From positions 248,001 to 312,000 of the forward strand of contig JACKCH010000010.1 in the NCBI GenBank assembly GCA_020634115.1: a DNA stretch of 64,000 nt, in the 5' to 3' direction. Every line of letters begins with the position of its first letter. Position 1 is the stretch's first letter. The DNA comes from Anaerolineaceae bacterium (lineage in GTDB: Bacteria > Chloroflexota > Anaerolineae > Aggregatilineales > Phototrophicaceae). The position numbers and the translations under genes were made by a program. This document shows positions 10,301-18,954 of the stretch, piece by piece. Below the pieces are notes generated by a model. That model was given only the letters and a program-made list of their open reading frames with translations. It made no database searches and had not been told where the DNA came from.

Positions 10301-11258
10301 CGCAGAATTTATCATTCACATACTGGATAATCCCGCGTTGATCCGTGATCGCCACGATGGAGTGTTCATCCAACGCGAACCGGATGTCATCTACTTGTTT
10401 GAGGGCTTCCTGAACCCGCTGGTACGCGCGGGCGTTTTCTACCGCCACCGCCACCTGGTCAGCCAGGGTGGTCAGGATACGCACGTCCTGTTCGGTAAAA
10501 CGGTTCGTAGTGTCATGCTGGACATCCAACACGCCAATGAGCCGTTCACCGACGACCATTGGCACGGCCATCTCCGAATGAGTATCCGGCAGCAGCGGGT
10601 TGGGGAAGTGCGCCGGGTTTTGAGTAACATCATTGACGATCACACCTTGCATCGTCCGCCCGGCGGTTGCTACCAGACTGGCTTCCCGTTGCAGCGGAAT
10701 AGCGTGTCCCTGTTCCTTCATAGTGCGTCCAGCCTCACCAGCCCCTGCTGCGAGAACCAGGTCTTTCCCGTTGTCATCGAGCAGGTACACATGGGCATGG
10801 TAAAAACCGAAGTTGGTTTTCGTCAGGTCGGATACGGTCTGGAGTAGTTCGTTCGTATCCAACAGGGTCGTGGCCGCCGCGCTCACGTTCGCTACTGTTT
10901 CCAACTCAGCAGCGCGTTTTTCCGCTTGTTCCAGCAGTCGGATATTCTGGATCACACTTGCGGCCTGGATAGAAATACTCATAACCTGCTGAGTCTGGTC
11001 GGCATTCAGGGAATAGGGTTCTTCCGACTGAGCGCTGAGAAAGCCCACCCAGTCATTCCCCGCTACCAGCGGGATCAGCATAATGCTTCTGACTTGCAGG
11101 CGTTCCAGCAAGTGATATAAGTTCTCGTCGCCCAGCGTGGACATTTCACGGTCATGGACGGAGACCGGTGTGCTGCGATCCATACGAGCCAGGATGGGGA
11201 AGGTCTCAATCGGATAAACCGTACCAATCGGCGCGATGGATGACCATCTTTTTCCCAA
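7371..11258 (-). CDS. GAF/PAS sensor histidine kinase, C-terminal part of a frameshifted giant kinase
   Basis: 1295 codons. Domain order: end of a GAF domain, a full GAF, two PAS domains with PAC tails, three more GAF domains, then HisKA (LANMSHELRTPLNSIIGY) and HATPase_c (N box NLLSNAAKFTEHGE, G1 VTDTGIGMSPEDL, G2 GTGLGLNITR). There is no receiver domain. The GAF domains near the two ends are close internal duplicates, sharing ETVANVSAAA and DLTKxNFxxYHAHVYLL. The open frame begins at a TTG inside a GAF domain and overlaps the preceding frame, so it is most likely the continuation of the gene at 11075-13549 after a one-base shift near 11243. The fused product would be about 2060 residues, anchored in the membrane by the upstream part. 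Confidence 0.85.
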   Translation of the reverse strand: MGKRWSSIAPIGTVYPIETFPILARMDRSTPVSVHDREMSTLGDENLYHLLERLQVRSIMLIPLVAGNDWVGFLSAQSEEPYSLNADQTQQVMSISIQAASVIQNIRLLEQAEKRAAELETVANVSAAATTLLDTNELLQTVSDLTKTNFGFYHAHVYLLDDNGKDLVLAAGAGEAGRTMKEQGHAIPLQREASLVATAGRTMQGVIVNDVTQNPAHFPNPLLPDTHSEMAVPMVVGERLIGVLDVQHDTTNRFTEQDVRILTTLADQVAVAVENARAYQRVQEALKQVDDIRFALDEHSIVAITDQRGIIQYVNDKFCEISKYSREELIGQDHRIINSGYHSKEFIRNLWGTLANGGVWKGEFRNKTKDGNYYWVDTTIVPFLNEQGKPIQYIAIRTDITHRVEQEENLRKLTRAVEQSPNVVVITDTNGTIEYVNPAFSRVTGYTPEEAIGGNPRLLQSGETSQEKYKKMWQTILSGQEWLDEIVNKRKDGSYYWANISITPVVDAGGEITHFLASQQDITERRLAEEERQTLYAISRRLSDTRTPADLLEAVLTYGRTLNVTDSWLIFVETDPDNTPVYAEFAATWRPDPSAPGPQTGMRLYLPEFPFARMWMKDPVNPLLVSDVLTDDRVDEVTRERVFTAFNARSRATLPLYTQGRWVGLYVFNWDQPHHFTESEQRIFNAVLSQATSAVDAVRSAEETRQAREEAEVLYRVSALINEVQDEQGIVTAIAENAVPPQVNRVSITLNDDFRNPTQSTVVADWDRDGNMSTVGLVVNVDDFSFASTPGSDEIFWSDDILSDERIDETARAALSGFGMVGLMYMPLVAGENNLGTISITTDQPYQFSNRDQRILRSVAEQAGVATERMLLTAQTQKRALEMETVANVSAAAATILDTDMLLQSVVDLTKQNFDLYHAHVYLLNEEQDRLVLSAGAGEPGRMMKERGHSIPLNHEASLVATAARSREGVTVNDITQSEVHFPNPLLPETRSELAVPMVVGDRLVGVLDVQSKQANRFTLEDVHIQTALANQIAVAVQNARAYQRQIETAERLREVDRLKSQFLANMSHELRTPLNSIIGYSEVLLDGIDGDLSEDAIEDVEAIHNGGRHLLTMINEILDLAKIEAGQMKLERRPSHLADIVADVLQTSQILTKDKPVIIHAIDMPDMPPVYGDAVRIRQIILNLLSNAAKFTEHGEIIVSYGLEDEHTAFVKVTDTGIGMSPEDLSVIFQRFEQVDGSSTRRAGGTGLGLNITRHLIQMHEGEIYVESELGKGSSFWFTLPVYVTEESRTLEAK

Positions 11259-13549
11259 ACAGCGGTGACAGTGCCGATGTCTGGCATTTCATCGTGCCAG
11301 GGGCGATCAAACATGATGAAGTTTGCCCGATCATAGGTGCCGATAGCGGTCAGGTCTACCAGCGTTTGGAGGATGTCGCCCATTGTAGCGGCGCGGTTGA
11401 CCTGCCCGCTAGCTCGATACAGCACTTCGGTTGCTTCCAGCGCGAGGTGTGTTTCATCAAATGCGCGGAACTGTTCGAGCGATTGGGCGACACGGCTGGC
11501 GACGCCTTCGATTAGCGTAAGTTCGTCGGGCCGCCATTCGTGCCAGTCATCGTCATCCTGAACGACCAGCGTGCCGATTTGCTGACCACGAAGGATGATG
11601 GGCTGTACAGCACGGTTTTTCTCGACCACTTTTTCAGGCTGATGTTCAATCGGGTGGGTGAGGGGCTGCGGGGCTTCCAAGTTATATTCATACCCGACAC
11701 GCCCTTCGTTGGCCGCTTTCCCCAGGTAACTGCTCCAGGTATCGCTGGTCAGACGGCGGTTAATGGCTTCAGCGCGTTCAATCGCCCCTTGTACGCGGTC
11801 AAAAGCCTGTGCGCCGCGCAGCGCCGTTGCGACCTGGTTCGCCATCGCCTGGAAAACCGGAAGGTTGTCCGGGTTGAATGTCCCGGCTCGTTCCGCCTGC
11901 ATATCCAGCACACCGAAGATTTCACCCGCGACAGCCAGTGGCAGGGCGGCTTCTGAACGGGTATTTGGCAGGAGCGGGTTAGGTCTGTGAATATCACTGG
12001 TTTCGGTGTTGGCGACCAGCACCGGTTGGCCGGTTTGCACGACCCGCGCCACAATTGAAGTTTGCGACAGATCGAGTTTGTGGCTTCGCGCCAGCAGTTC
12101 CTTACCCACGCTTCCCGAACCATGCCGTAGAATGGCATACCGTTGGGCTTCGTCAATCAGGTAAATCTGCGTATAGTACAGGCCGAACTGCGCCTGGATA
12201 AACTCAACCAGGCGCGGCGTGAGTTCGTGTTCCTCGTAAATACTGGTGGCGAGCTGTCCGACCTCTACTGCCGTTGCCAGGTCGTGGGTACGGGCGGCAA
12301 CGTTTCGTTCCAGATTAGAAACCGAGCTTTGAATTTGGTCGGACATTTCATTAAAGGTTTCCGCTAAGACGCCAAACTCGTCTTGCCGAGTTATCTGCGC
12401 CCGCGCTCGGAAATCGCCAGAACGCAGCCGTTCCGCCGCACCGGTCAGCACTTGCAGTGGGTTTGCCAGCCGACGAGCAAGAGTCAAGCCCAGTGAACCA
12501 GCCACAACGGCAACAACGCCCAGACCTAACAGCGTGCTAAGAATCGCCAGATTTGCTGCGCGGTAGACCTCTTCCTGATTTTCCAGCGCGACAACATGCC
12601 AATCGAGGTTGTCAATCACCGGGTATTGGCCGTTTGTACTTAATAACTGGGACTTCAGAAGAACCTGTGTGCCATCCGACAGTTTAACAGAGATGACGGG
12701 TGCATGTGCGCTGTCCGTCGTGTCTACTAATTCCTGAGCGAAAACACTCTCCTGCGAGGATGCGGCATCGTGTCGTGTGAACAGGTCGAAACCCTCATGG
12801 TCGACTAGGATCACACGCCCTGTGTCCAGGAATCGTAGGCCGTTTATTGTCTCTGCCATCCCCCGCACTGCGTAAGTGGTTCGCACGACACCCAGCAACT
12901 GGCCGGTAGTGTCATCCCGGATAGGGACTGCCATATTGATCGCCAGAGCGTCTGCGCTGGTACCATACTCGCTCGAATGGGCGACATAGATAGCTCCATT
13001 GCCGTTATCCCACGCACCTTGCCACCAGGCCTCATCGCCCTGGTAGTAATCTGAGATCGGGTTGGTTGCAAGCACAATTGCACCGTAATTGTCGGTGACA
13101 AACACCTCAACGTGGTTGGTAAAACGTTCCGAGAATTCCGTGAGCGCTTCACTGGCGGGGTTATCGACGACCTGCTGGATCAAGGCATCGGCTTCTGGGC
13201 CGCCTGCCTGCCAGACTGCATCCTGCTCCAGAATAAACGCGATATTTTGTTCATCAGTCCCGACATACTTATCTTCGGCGTCTCGAATAGTCTGCTCGAG
13301 GGACTTACTATCCGCCAATGACTGGAGCAGCTCCAGCTGATTCAGCAGCTCGGTACTGATAAAATGCGTACCATTTGTAACACGGTCAGTTAAGTTTGTA
13401 TTCAGGTCGTTGGCTGTGGCGGTATTCTGTACCGCAATCACGATAATCAAGGCGATTACCATAGGTATAGTCGCTGCTAGAACAAATGTCAGCGACAATT
13501 GGGTGCGAATAGAGCGCCTAGTACGGCGCTGCGCTTTTTTCTCACTCAT
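11075..13549 (-). CDS. Sensor part (dCache-HAMP-GAF) of the frameshifted giant kinase
   Basis: Begins at ATG 13549 (MSEKKAQRRTRR), overlapping the stop of the preceding gene by 8 bases. A TM helix (residues about 13-35) is followed by a periplasmic dCache-like domain (to about 335), a second TM helix (ILSTLLGLGVVAVVAG), a HAMP domain (RRLANPLQVL onward), a GAF domain, a smaller GAF-like domain and the start of a third GAF. Homology stops at AVWEKDG; the remaining residues in this frame, from about 11243 to 11075, are arginine/proline-rich and look out of frame, while the neighbouring frame carries the rest of that GAF. It therefore supplies the ligand-sensing and membrane part of the histidine kinase encoded to 7371. 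Confidence 0.82.
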   Translation of the reverse strand: MSEKKAQRRTRRSIRTQLSLTFVLAATIPMVIALIIVIAVQNTATANDLNTNLTDRVTNGTHFISTELLNQLELLQSLADSKSLEQTIRDAEDKYVGTDEQNIAFILEQDAVWQAGGPEADALIQQVVDNPASEALTEFSERFTNHVEVFVTDNYGAIVLATNPISDYYQGDEAWWQGAWDNGNGAIYVAHSSEYGTSADALAINMAVPIRDDTTGQLLGVVRTTYAVRGMAETINGLRFLDTGRVILVDHEGFDLFTRHDAASSQESVFAQELVDTTDSAHAPVISVKLSDGTQVLLKSQLLSTNGQYPVIDNLDWHVVALENQEEVYRAANLAILSTLLGLGVVAVVAGSLGLTLARRLANPLQVLTGAAERLRSGDFRARAQITRQDEFGVLAETFNEMSDQIQSSVSNLERNVAARTHDLATAVEVGQLATSIYEEHELTPRLVEFIQAQFGLYYTQIYLIDEAQRYAILRHGSGSVGKELLARSHKLDLSQTSIVARVVQTGQPVLVANTETSDIHRPNPLLPNTRSEAALPLAVAGEIFGVLDMQAERAGTFNPDNLPVFQAMANQVATALRGAQAFDRVQGAIERAEAINRRLTSDTWSSYLGKAANEGRVGYEYNLEAPQPLTHPIEHQPEKVVEKNRAVQPIILRGQQIGTLVVQDDDDWHEWRPDELTLIEGVASRVAQSLEQFRAFDETHLALEATEVLYRASGQVNRAATMGDILQTLVDLTAIGTYDRANFIMFDRPWHDEMPDIGTVTAVWEKDGHPSRRLVRFIRLRPSPSWLVWIAAHRSPSMTVKCPRWATRTYITCWNACKSEALC

Positions 13550-15332
13550 ACTGCTCATTCCCCTCCCCATCACCTACAAGTACGGTCTGGTCATGGTCGC
13601 CATCGCCAAGACGTAATTCAATTGCGGTGTGCGATACCCGCAAGGCCTTGCCGAGTTCGCGTACCGTCGCCTGCAAAATTTCATCCATATCCACCGCACC
13701 CTGAATCTGGCGGTCAATATTCCCCATCGCTCGTTCATAACGACTGGTGCGTTCGGCCTGTTCATACAGGCTGGCATTGCTCAACGCCGCCGCAATCTGA
13801 CCGGCCATCAGTTCCATTACCGCCAGCACATCCTGTGTGAAGTAACCCACCACATCACTCTGTACGTCCAGGACGCCCAAGAGTTCATTATGGGCGATCA
13901 GCGGAACTGCCAGTTCTGATGCGGTATCGGGCAGCAGCGGATGGGGCAGGAAAGTCGGAGACGAGCGCACGTCGTTGATAATCACCCCACGACGACTGTG
14001 GGCCGCGCTGGCGACAATACTTTGCTGGTTAGTCATCTCAATGGTGCGGATTTCCGTCACCATCTGTCGCCCGACATGCCCCGCGCCGACCGTCAGCGTC
14101 AGAATACTGCGCGTTTCATCCAGCAGATAAATATGGGCATGGTACAGGCGAAAACGTTCTTTGGTGAGGTCTACCACATCTTGCAGCAGGCGGTCTACTT
14201 GCAGAATGGTGGAAATCCGGTTGTTCACATCGGCTAATATCTGCAGTTCTGCCACGCGGTTTTCCAGCGATGTTACGAATTCCTGTGTCTGGTCAGCCAT
14301 TGCGTTAAAGTCTTGTGCCAGATGCCCAATCTCATCCGCCCGATTTATGCTGGCACGTACATTCAAGTCGCCCTCACGCACAGTCTGCACGACTTTTGTC
14401 AAACGCTCGATTGGAAGCACGATTTGGCGCACTATAAAACCGACCAAGAGTACTGCTACTACCAGCACAACACCCGTTGCGCCGATAGCAAATGAAACTG
14501 AACTTTGTGTCGAAGCCAACGCGATGGCAACAGGAATCTCCGAAACGACGAATAAAGTCTGGTCGCCGAATTGATGAGAATCCCAGGCTAGCACGACATC
14601 GTCGCCTGTTGAACCTATAGCCACACCCGCACTCGTCGGGAGCTGGAAAGTCGCAGTGCCCAATTCAAATCCCACGTCACTGTGCGCAATAACATTGGAT
14701 TGCTGATCCAGGATAAAGGTCGACTGCCCCTTGATACCATCCTCGCTTTCCCGAAAGAGTTCAGCGAGGGCCTCAATACTCACATCTACGACAAGCACAC
14801 CCTGCAACTGAATACCGCGCAGGGCGGTATAAGGAACGGCGACAGTCATCAGATACCGACCTAGTGCCGGGTCAAAGTGCGGCGGACCAAAGTAAGTTTC
14901 ACCGGTAGCTGCCGGTTGCTCATACTCAGGCGTACCGGCCCGGTTCACCAACTGGTAACTGGGGATGATGTCTTGCCCTGACACACGGACCTGTTCGCGA
15001 CCCTGGCTGTCCAGAATCGCCACATCCTGGTATATGTTGTGGTACGCGGCGGAGTTAATCGAATCCAACACAACACTGATCAATTGGGCTTTGTCAAGCT
15101 GTTCCAAGGCGCGAATATCGCGGGCTAGCAAGCCAATGTTGTTCTCAATCTCGTCAAAATAACTCTGAACCTCCCTGGCTTCACGTTGGGCAATTCCACG
15201 CTGGAGTTCGGTTGCCTGATCTAGCTGGCTAGCAGAACCCTGCAGCCCAAATATGGCACCAATGATAAGTAGCGGCCCAACGGCGAGCAGGGTAAATACG
15301 ATTGTCAGTCGAAAACGAAGGCTGTTAAACAT
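13542..15332 (-). CDS. dCache-HAMP-GAF membrane sensor without kinase domain
   Basis: A 596-residue membrane sensor: TM1 (FTLLAVGPLLIIGAIFGLQG), extracytoplasmic dCache-like domain (about 35-270), TM2 (GATGVVLVVAVLLVGFIVRQ), HAMP (about 290-345), GAF (about 370-530), and a short tail that begins a second GAF-like segment. It has no HisKA, GGDEF or methyl-accepting output. Its architecture repeats the N-terminal half of the next gene and its GAF shares the FRLYHAHIYLLDETRS pattern, so the two arose by duplication. The stop codon overlaps the start of the kinase gene, implying translational coupling. It could act as a co-sensor dimerising with the kinase through HAMP and GAF. First gene of the signalling operon. 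Confidence 0.83.
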   Translation of the reverse strand: MFNSLRFRLTIVFTLLAVGPLLIIGAIFGLQGSASQLDQATELQRGIAQREAREVQSYFDEIENNIGLLARDIRALEQLDKAQLISVVLDSINSAAYHNIYQDVAILDSQGREQVRVSGQDIIPSYQLVNRAGTPEYEQPAATGETYFGPPHFDPALGRYLMTVAVPYTALRGIQLQGVLVVDVSIEALAELFRESEDGIKGQSTFILDQQSNVIAHSDVGFELGTATFQLPTSAGVAIGSTGDDVVLAWDSHQFGDQTLFVVSEIPVAIALASTQSSVSFAIGATGVVLVVAVLLVGFIVRQIVLPIERLTKVVQTVREGDLNVRASINRADEIGHLAQDFNAMADQTQEFVTSLENRVAELQILADVNNRISTILQVDRLLQDVVDLTKERFRLYHAHIYLLDETRSILTLTVGAGHVGRQMVTEIRTIEMTNQQSIVASAAHSRRGVIINDVRSSPTFLPHPLLPDTASELAVPLIAHNELLGVLDVQSDVVGYFTQDVLAVMELMAGQIAAALSNASLYEQAERTSRYERAMGNIDRQIQGAVDMDEILQATVRELGKALRVSHTAIELRLGDGDHDQTVLVGDGEGNEQYE

Positions 15333-15812
15333 TACGCCTCATCTTTCTTCTTATACCAACACACGGTTAGGTACATTGGCCGCATCGGAGTGAGGCCATG
15401 TTATATTAGATGGGTTTACCCTGCTGGCTTGGGCGTAACCATGCTTAAATATATTGGGGCCGCCTTTAGTGGCCTCTACGATTGTGAGAACTGCTAGTGG
15501 GCTGGCAGCAGTGATGAATCGTGCAATAAAAACCGAAATGAGTCTGTAGGATTTCGTCAATGAATGCTCTTTCATGCAAATTCACTTCCATTGTGATATC
15601 CGGTTGAATTTGAAACAACCAGTGATTGGGAAAATCCCAAATCATTTTCATTGTAGAGCGTAAATTAGATGTGGTGACTTAAGATCGGTTTGTCTGTCGC
15701 CAAAATATCGTTTGGATTTCGTAATGTTGAGTGTGTTGGCGTAGCTTAAGAACATCCACACGACGCTTCGAACCTATGTAGAGTTTTGTGTTTGAGCAGT
15801 AAGAGGGGATGT
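15333..15812. other. 480-base intergenic region
   Basis: More AT-rich than its surroundings and without a convincing gene. It contains a short hairpin (ATTGGGA / TCCCAAAT at about 15625-15641) and must hold the promoter for the minus-strand signalling operon; no good -35/-10 pair could be assigned. Nothing else seen. Confidence 0.5.
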
Positions 15813-16310
15813 TCAGTCTTCCAGCGTTTCGGGGTTGACGGGGATGCCAGCATCCTGCATAACATGAAAATATTGTTCCCAAGCGGCATAGGCCATACCG
15901 GAGATGTGTTCCGCCGTAGCGGGGTCGGCATCACCGGTTGTTTTGGCCTGTTCGATGGCGGTTTCGATGCGGGCGACCTGTTGAAGTACGCTGAACAGCC
16001 CTTTGAAGAGTGTCGCGCCGCCAAAGCGTTGGTCAGACCAGCGCCAGGTAGCCCATGTCCCAACCAACAGCACAATATAACTGGAAATCGTGGTCGTTAA
16101 GCTGAGAAAATTATCCTGAAACGTGGTATCCACATACTGGCGTGCCAATACGCCCAAACCGCCTAATATGGTAAACACAACAAAGGGCAGTGCCAACGTT
16201 TTGACCAGCACTCCGATAACAGGTAGGGACAGCCGGTTGGATGTCTGCTTGATCGCGGCGATTAGTTCCAGTTCATCCTGGATCGCGCTCTCTAATGTGG
16301 ATGGGTTCAT
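15813..16310 (-). CDS. Two-TM membrane protein of unknown function
   Basis: About 165 residues. ATG at 16310 (MNPSTLESAIQDE) is preferred because GGAG lies eight bases upstream; a longer frame to 16361 exists. An N-terminal helical segment (about 1-35) is followed by two hydrophobic helices, one around ALPFVVFTILGGLGVLA and one around ISSYIVLLVGTWATW, and a soluble C-terminal helical domain. No family recognised. It is divergently transcribed from another membrane protein gene of unknown function at 16636, and the two may share the 325-base intergenic region for regulation. Confidence 0.65.
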   Translation of the reverse strand: MNPSTLESAIQDELELIAAIKQTSNRLSLPVIGVLVKTLALPFVVFTILGGLGVLARQYVDTTFQDNFLSLTTTISSYIVLLVGTWATWRWSDQRFGGATLFKGLFSVLQQVARIETAIEQAKTTGDADPATAEHISGMAYAAWEQYFHVMQDAGIPVNPETLED

Positions 16311-16569
16311 GAATTTACTCCGCCAGGGGGACTCGATCATTTGCCCTCGCATTGTAGTCAATGGCGCGGACAGCGTCTACACCGTAAGTCGTCGCAGTCA
16401 GATGCTGTATGTGATGAGAGGTCGGGATAATGTTTCCCCGGCAAAGGATAGCGAGTCGTCAGCTATCAGTTTTTAGCCATCAGGAAAAGAAAGACTGAAT
16501 TTATCCATGATCCTTGTAAGAAATTAGGTGTTGTTTTTCAGGTTTTAGGTGAGTACAAGCGGGCAAAAA

Positions 16570-16598
16570 TTGTTGGAATTCAGCATTGGTGTTATATT
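16570..16598 (+). promoter_or_regulatory. Putative promoter of the 475-residue membrane protein gene
   Basis: TTGTTG at 16570-16575 and TATATT at 16593-16598 are spaced 17 bases apart, 37 bases before the ATG at 16636. The rest of 16311-16635 holds no gene and no other recognisable element. Confidence 0.45.
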
Positions 16599-16635
16599 GT
16601 AAAGACTCATCCATCATGGTCTGGAGGGGATAACG

Positions 16636-18063
16636 ATGCTGTTAGATGCGCCAATTGTACAGGCAGCGGTAGGGCTGTTTTTTACGTTTACAATACTGAG
16701 TTTGATTGCAACTCAGTTGAACTCGATGATTCTAAATTTCTTCAATCTGCGTGCTGAGCAGTTGAAGGAAGGGCTGGTCAACCTGATTACGGATAAAGAC
16801 CTGCAGGCGAAAATCCTGGCGCATCCCCTGATAAGGATGGTGGAAGATCAAGTGCGCCCCTCAGATAAACTGGATACCAAACGCCAGGACGAAATTATCA
16901 AAGCCAAAACCACGAAAGTTTCCTATATCCCATCGCAAACCTTCGTGAATGCCCTGGTGAGCGTCCTCACGGCAAAATCCAATTACGAGATTTTTAAGCC
17001 GCTGGACGAAGCGATCACCTTTATGGAGAATAACGACGACAAGCTGAAGATGCGGGAACTTTACCGCGACCTGCGCAGTTTTGGCGAAACGGACACGAAG
17101 AAATTTCGCGAGGCAATCCTCGCGTTGCCAGATGAGAATGTCAAGCAGGTTTTGTCTTATGCGCTGGAACAAGTAGAAGATGGTCTGGGTCAGATCAATG
17201 TCAAGAGTGGGACGCTTATCCCCCTCTTGGAAGGCCTGCGCCAGGTAGATAACCCGCATTTCCAGGGCGCAATACAGACGATTGTCGCCTCAGCGGTTTC
17301 GTTGGAAGATGCTGAAGGCAAAATCGAGTCCTGGTTTGACGACGGTATGAACCGCATCGGGGATATTTACAAGCGCAAATTGCAGTGGATTTCGCTCGCG
17401 ATTGGGCTTGGCATGGCGATTGTGCTGAATGCCGATACGATCCAGATTACACGGGCGCTCATGGATGACCAGGCGCTGCGAACATCTGTGGTCGCCAATG
17501 TTCAAGGTTCGGCTGCCGCGCTGGATGCCGCTGTGACGGGCACGACGGACGCTCAGGGCGCAACGGATACCGGAACAACGGGCACGTCTACGGAACAACT
17601 TCAGGTATCTTATGACCAACTGCTCAGCCTGCAACTACCGATTGGCTGGGATTTTACGCCAGTTGATCCCGCCGATGTACAGGTACAGCTTGATCAGGGC
17701 TTTCCGAGTCCGTATGAAAATGCGCGAAATGCCTGGAATCTGCTGCCAGGATTCCTGGGTGGAGGTAATCCGAACTGGGCAGCGTCGCTTGTCGCTAAAA
17801 TCGGCGGGTGGATACTGACGGCCATTGCTGTCGCCCAGGGTGCGCCATTCTGGTTTGACCTGCTGCGGCGTCTGACCGGTGGAAGTTCGTCCAACACCGC
17901 GCCATCGGTGAATGTCTCCTCGCCGCCGGTGACGGTGAATGTGAGTAACCCTGGCAATGGAAGCAGCGGGGATGCTGCTCCTAAGGAAACGGTTTCCCCC
18001 CCGCAGTTAGAAACCTGGCCGCTGCCTTCGGAAAGCAATGACGAGCCGGGTGCAGTCGGCTAA
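16636..18063 (+). CDS. Membrane protein of unknown function
   Basis: A 475-residue protein preceded by the strong ribosome site GGAGGGG. An N-terminal TM helix (VGLFFTFTILSLIATQL, about 8-25) is followed by a roughly 225-residue helical cytoplasmic domain, a second TM helix (WISLAIGLGMAIVLNA, about 253-268), a Thr/Ala-rich segment and a third hydrophobic helix (KIGGWILTAIAVAQG, about 385-400). It ends in a low-complexity Ser/Val/Pro tail with repeated VNVS motifs. Comparable proteins occur widely in bacteria without known function. It ends just before a strong terminator and appears monocistronic. Confidence 0.7.
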   Translation: MLLDAPIVQAAVGLFFTFTILSLIATQLNSMILNFFNLRAEQLKEGLVNLITDKDLQAKILAHPLIRMVEDQVRPSDKLDTKRQDEIIKAKTTKVSYIPSQTFVNALVSVLTAKSNYEIFKPLDEAITFMENNDDKLKMRELYRDLRSFGETDTKKFREAILALPDENVKQVLSYALEQVEDGLGQINVKSGTLIPLLEGLRQVDNPHFQGAIQTIVASAVSLEDAEGKIESWFDDGMNRIGDIYKRKLQWISLAIGLGMAIVLNADTIQITRALMDDQALRTSVVANVQGSAAALDAAVTGTTDAQGATDTGTTGTSTEQLQVSYDQLLSLQLPIGWDFTPVDPADVQVQLDQGFPSPYENARNAWNLLPGFLGGGNPNWAASLVAKIGGWILTAIAVAQGAPFWFDLLRRLTGGSSSNTAPSVNVSSPPVTVNVSNPGNGSSGDAAPKETVSPPQLETWPLPSESNDEPGAVG

Positions 18064-18092
18064 TCACGAGTAGCACATCACGATAGCAAGCA

Positions 18093-18126
18093 ACAGGCCG
18101 GGATTTCTCTGGCCTGTGTGTTTTTA
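18093..18126 (+). terminator. Intrinsic terminator
   Basis: ACAGGCC (18093-18099) pairs with GGCCTGT (18111-18117) across an 11-base loop and is followed by GTGTTTTT. It lies 30 bases after the stop of the membrane protein gene. Confidence 0.7.
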
Positions 18127-18147
18127 AATTACATCGTGGGGAAATTC

Positions 18148-18954
18148 TCAGGCCTTCTGTCTCCGCTGCGGGCTATCCTCTTTGGCCTGGGGTTCAAGTA
18201 GTTCATCCAGTGACATATTTTGCAGGCGATTCTCTGCCAGTGCCGCCCGCAGTTCAGTGCTGATTTCGCCGTCTTCCTGGATGTGCCGTCGCAGCCGCCG
18301 TGACTCGGACTCCGTCCACCGGAACGAGTGGTCGGCCAGACGTACCCCGTCAGCGCTCACCCGCAGCCGCCAGCCCATGTGAATCGCCTGAGCATCATGA
18401 ATCGGTAGACGGGCAGCGGGCATCACGAGGTTGCGCCCGCGTTCCAACTGGTAATTATCTTCGTGGACGAACAGCACCTGACCATCACTATCCAGCAGTT
18501 CGAACTTCACCCGGCCTACAGCCTTTTGTGGCAGCCGGAGCTGCACGAACGGTTGCAGGTAATCAATGTCATTACCCACCGGGCGGGTACGATGAACCAC
18601 CGGTTCCTGATCGCTTTTGAAGGCCATTACACCGACATCCACCGGCAGCACCTGGATTCCATCCGGGTCGAGTCCAGCACGTTTAACCGCTTGCAGGGCG
18701 TGGGCGTAGACATGGTCCGCACCGGATTGACGATGCAGCGTGGGCTGTTCCGCTGGAACGTAGTCCTCCTCGATTCCGAAGTGACGCTGCTGCTCGCGCA
18801 TCTGCCGGGCGGGGCGGATCACCATAAAAATGCCCAGCAGAATCAGCAGCACAGCGGGTGGCGCTTCCATCCCCAACGCCGACAGACCAGCGACGAGCAG
18901 AAACAGGCCGATTCCAATTTCCCAGAAACGATTCGACTGTGAACGGGGCATCAT
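18148..18954 (-). CDS. Two-TM membrane protein, paralogue of the upstream gene
   Basis: About 268 residues. An N-terminal TM hairpin (IGIGLFLLVAGLSALG and PAVLLILLGIFMVI) is followed by a cytosolic, beta-rich domain of about 150 residues and a charged tail. The soluble domain resembles that of the gene at 18954-19736: both have a VGxxxF/L start, a DSDGQVLFVHE / DHDGETQYVHE segment and a WRLRVSADG / WDLRVSVDG segment. The ATG overlaps the preceding stop (TGATG) after GGAGGAG, so the pair is translationally coupled. Function unknown; adjacent paralogues with identical topology suggest a heteromeric membrane complex (inference). Confidence 0.68.
   Translation of the reverse strand: MMPRSQSNRFWEIGIGLFLLVAGLSALGMEAPPAVLLILLGIFMVIRPARQMREQQRHFGIEEDYVPAEQPTLHRQSGADHVYAHALQAVKRAGLDPDGIQVLPVDVGVMAFKSDQEPVVHRTRPVGNDIDYLQPFVQLRLPQKAVGRVKFELLDSDGQVLFVHEDNYQLERGRNLVMPAARLPIHDAQAIHMGWRLRVSADGVRLADHSFRWTESESRRLRRHIQEDGEISTELRAALAENRLQNMSLDELLEPQAKEDSPQRRQKA

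Noticed and set aside
15351..15575. Possible 74-codon minus-strand gene in the gap before the sensor operon
   Set aside because: No ribosome site, ordinary-looking random composition, no recognisable domain.
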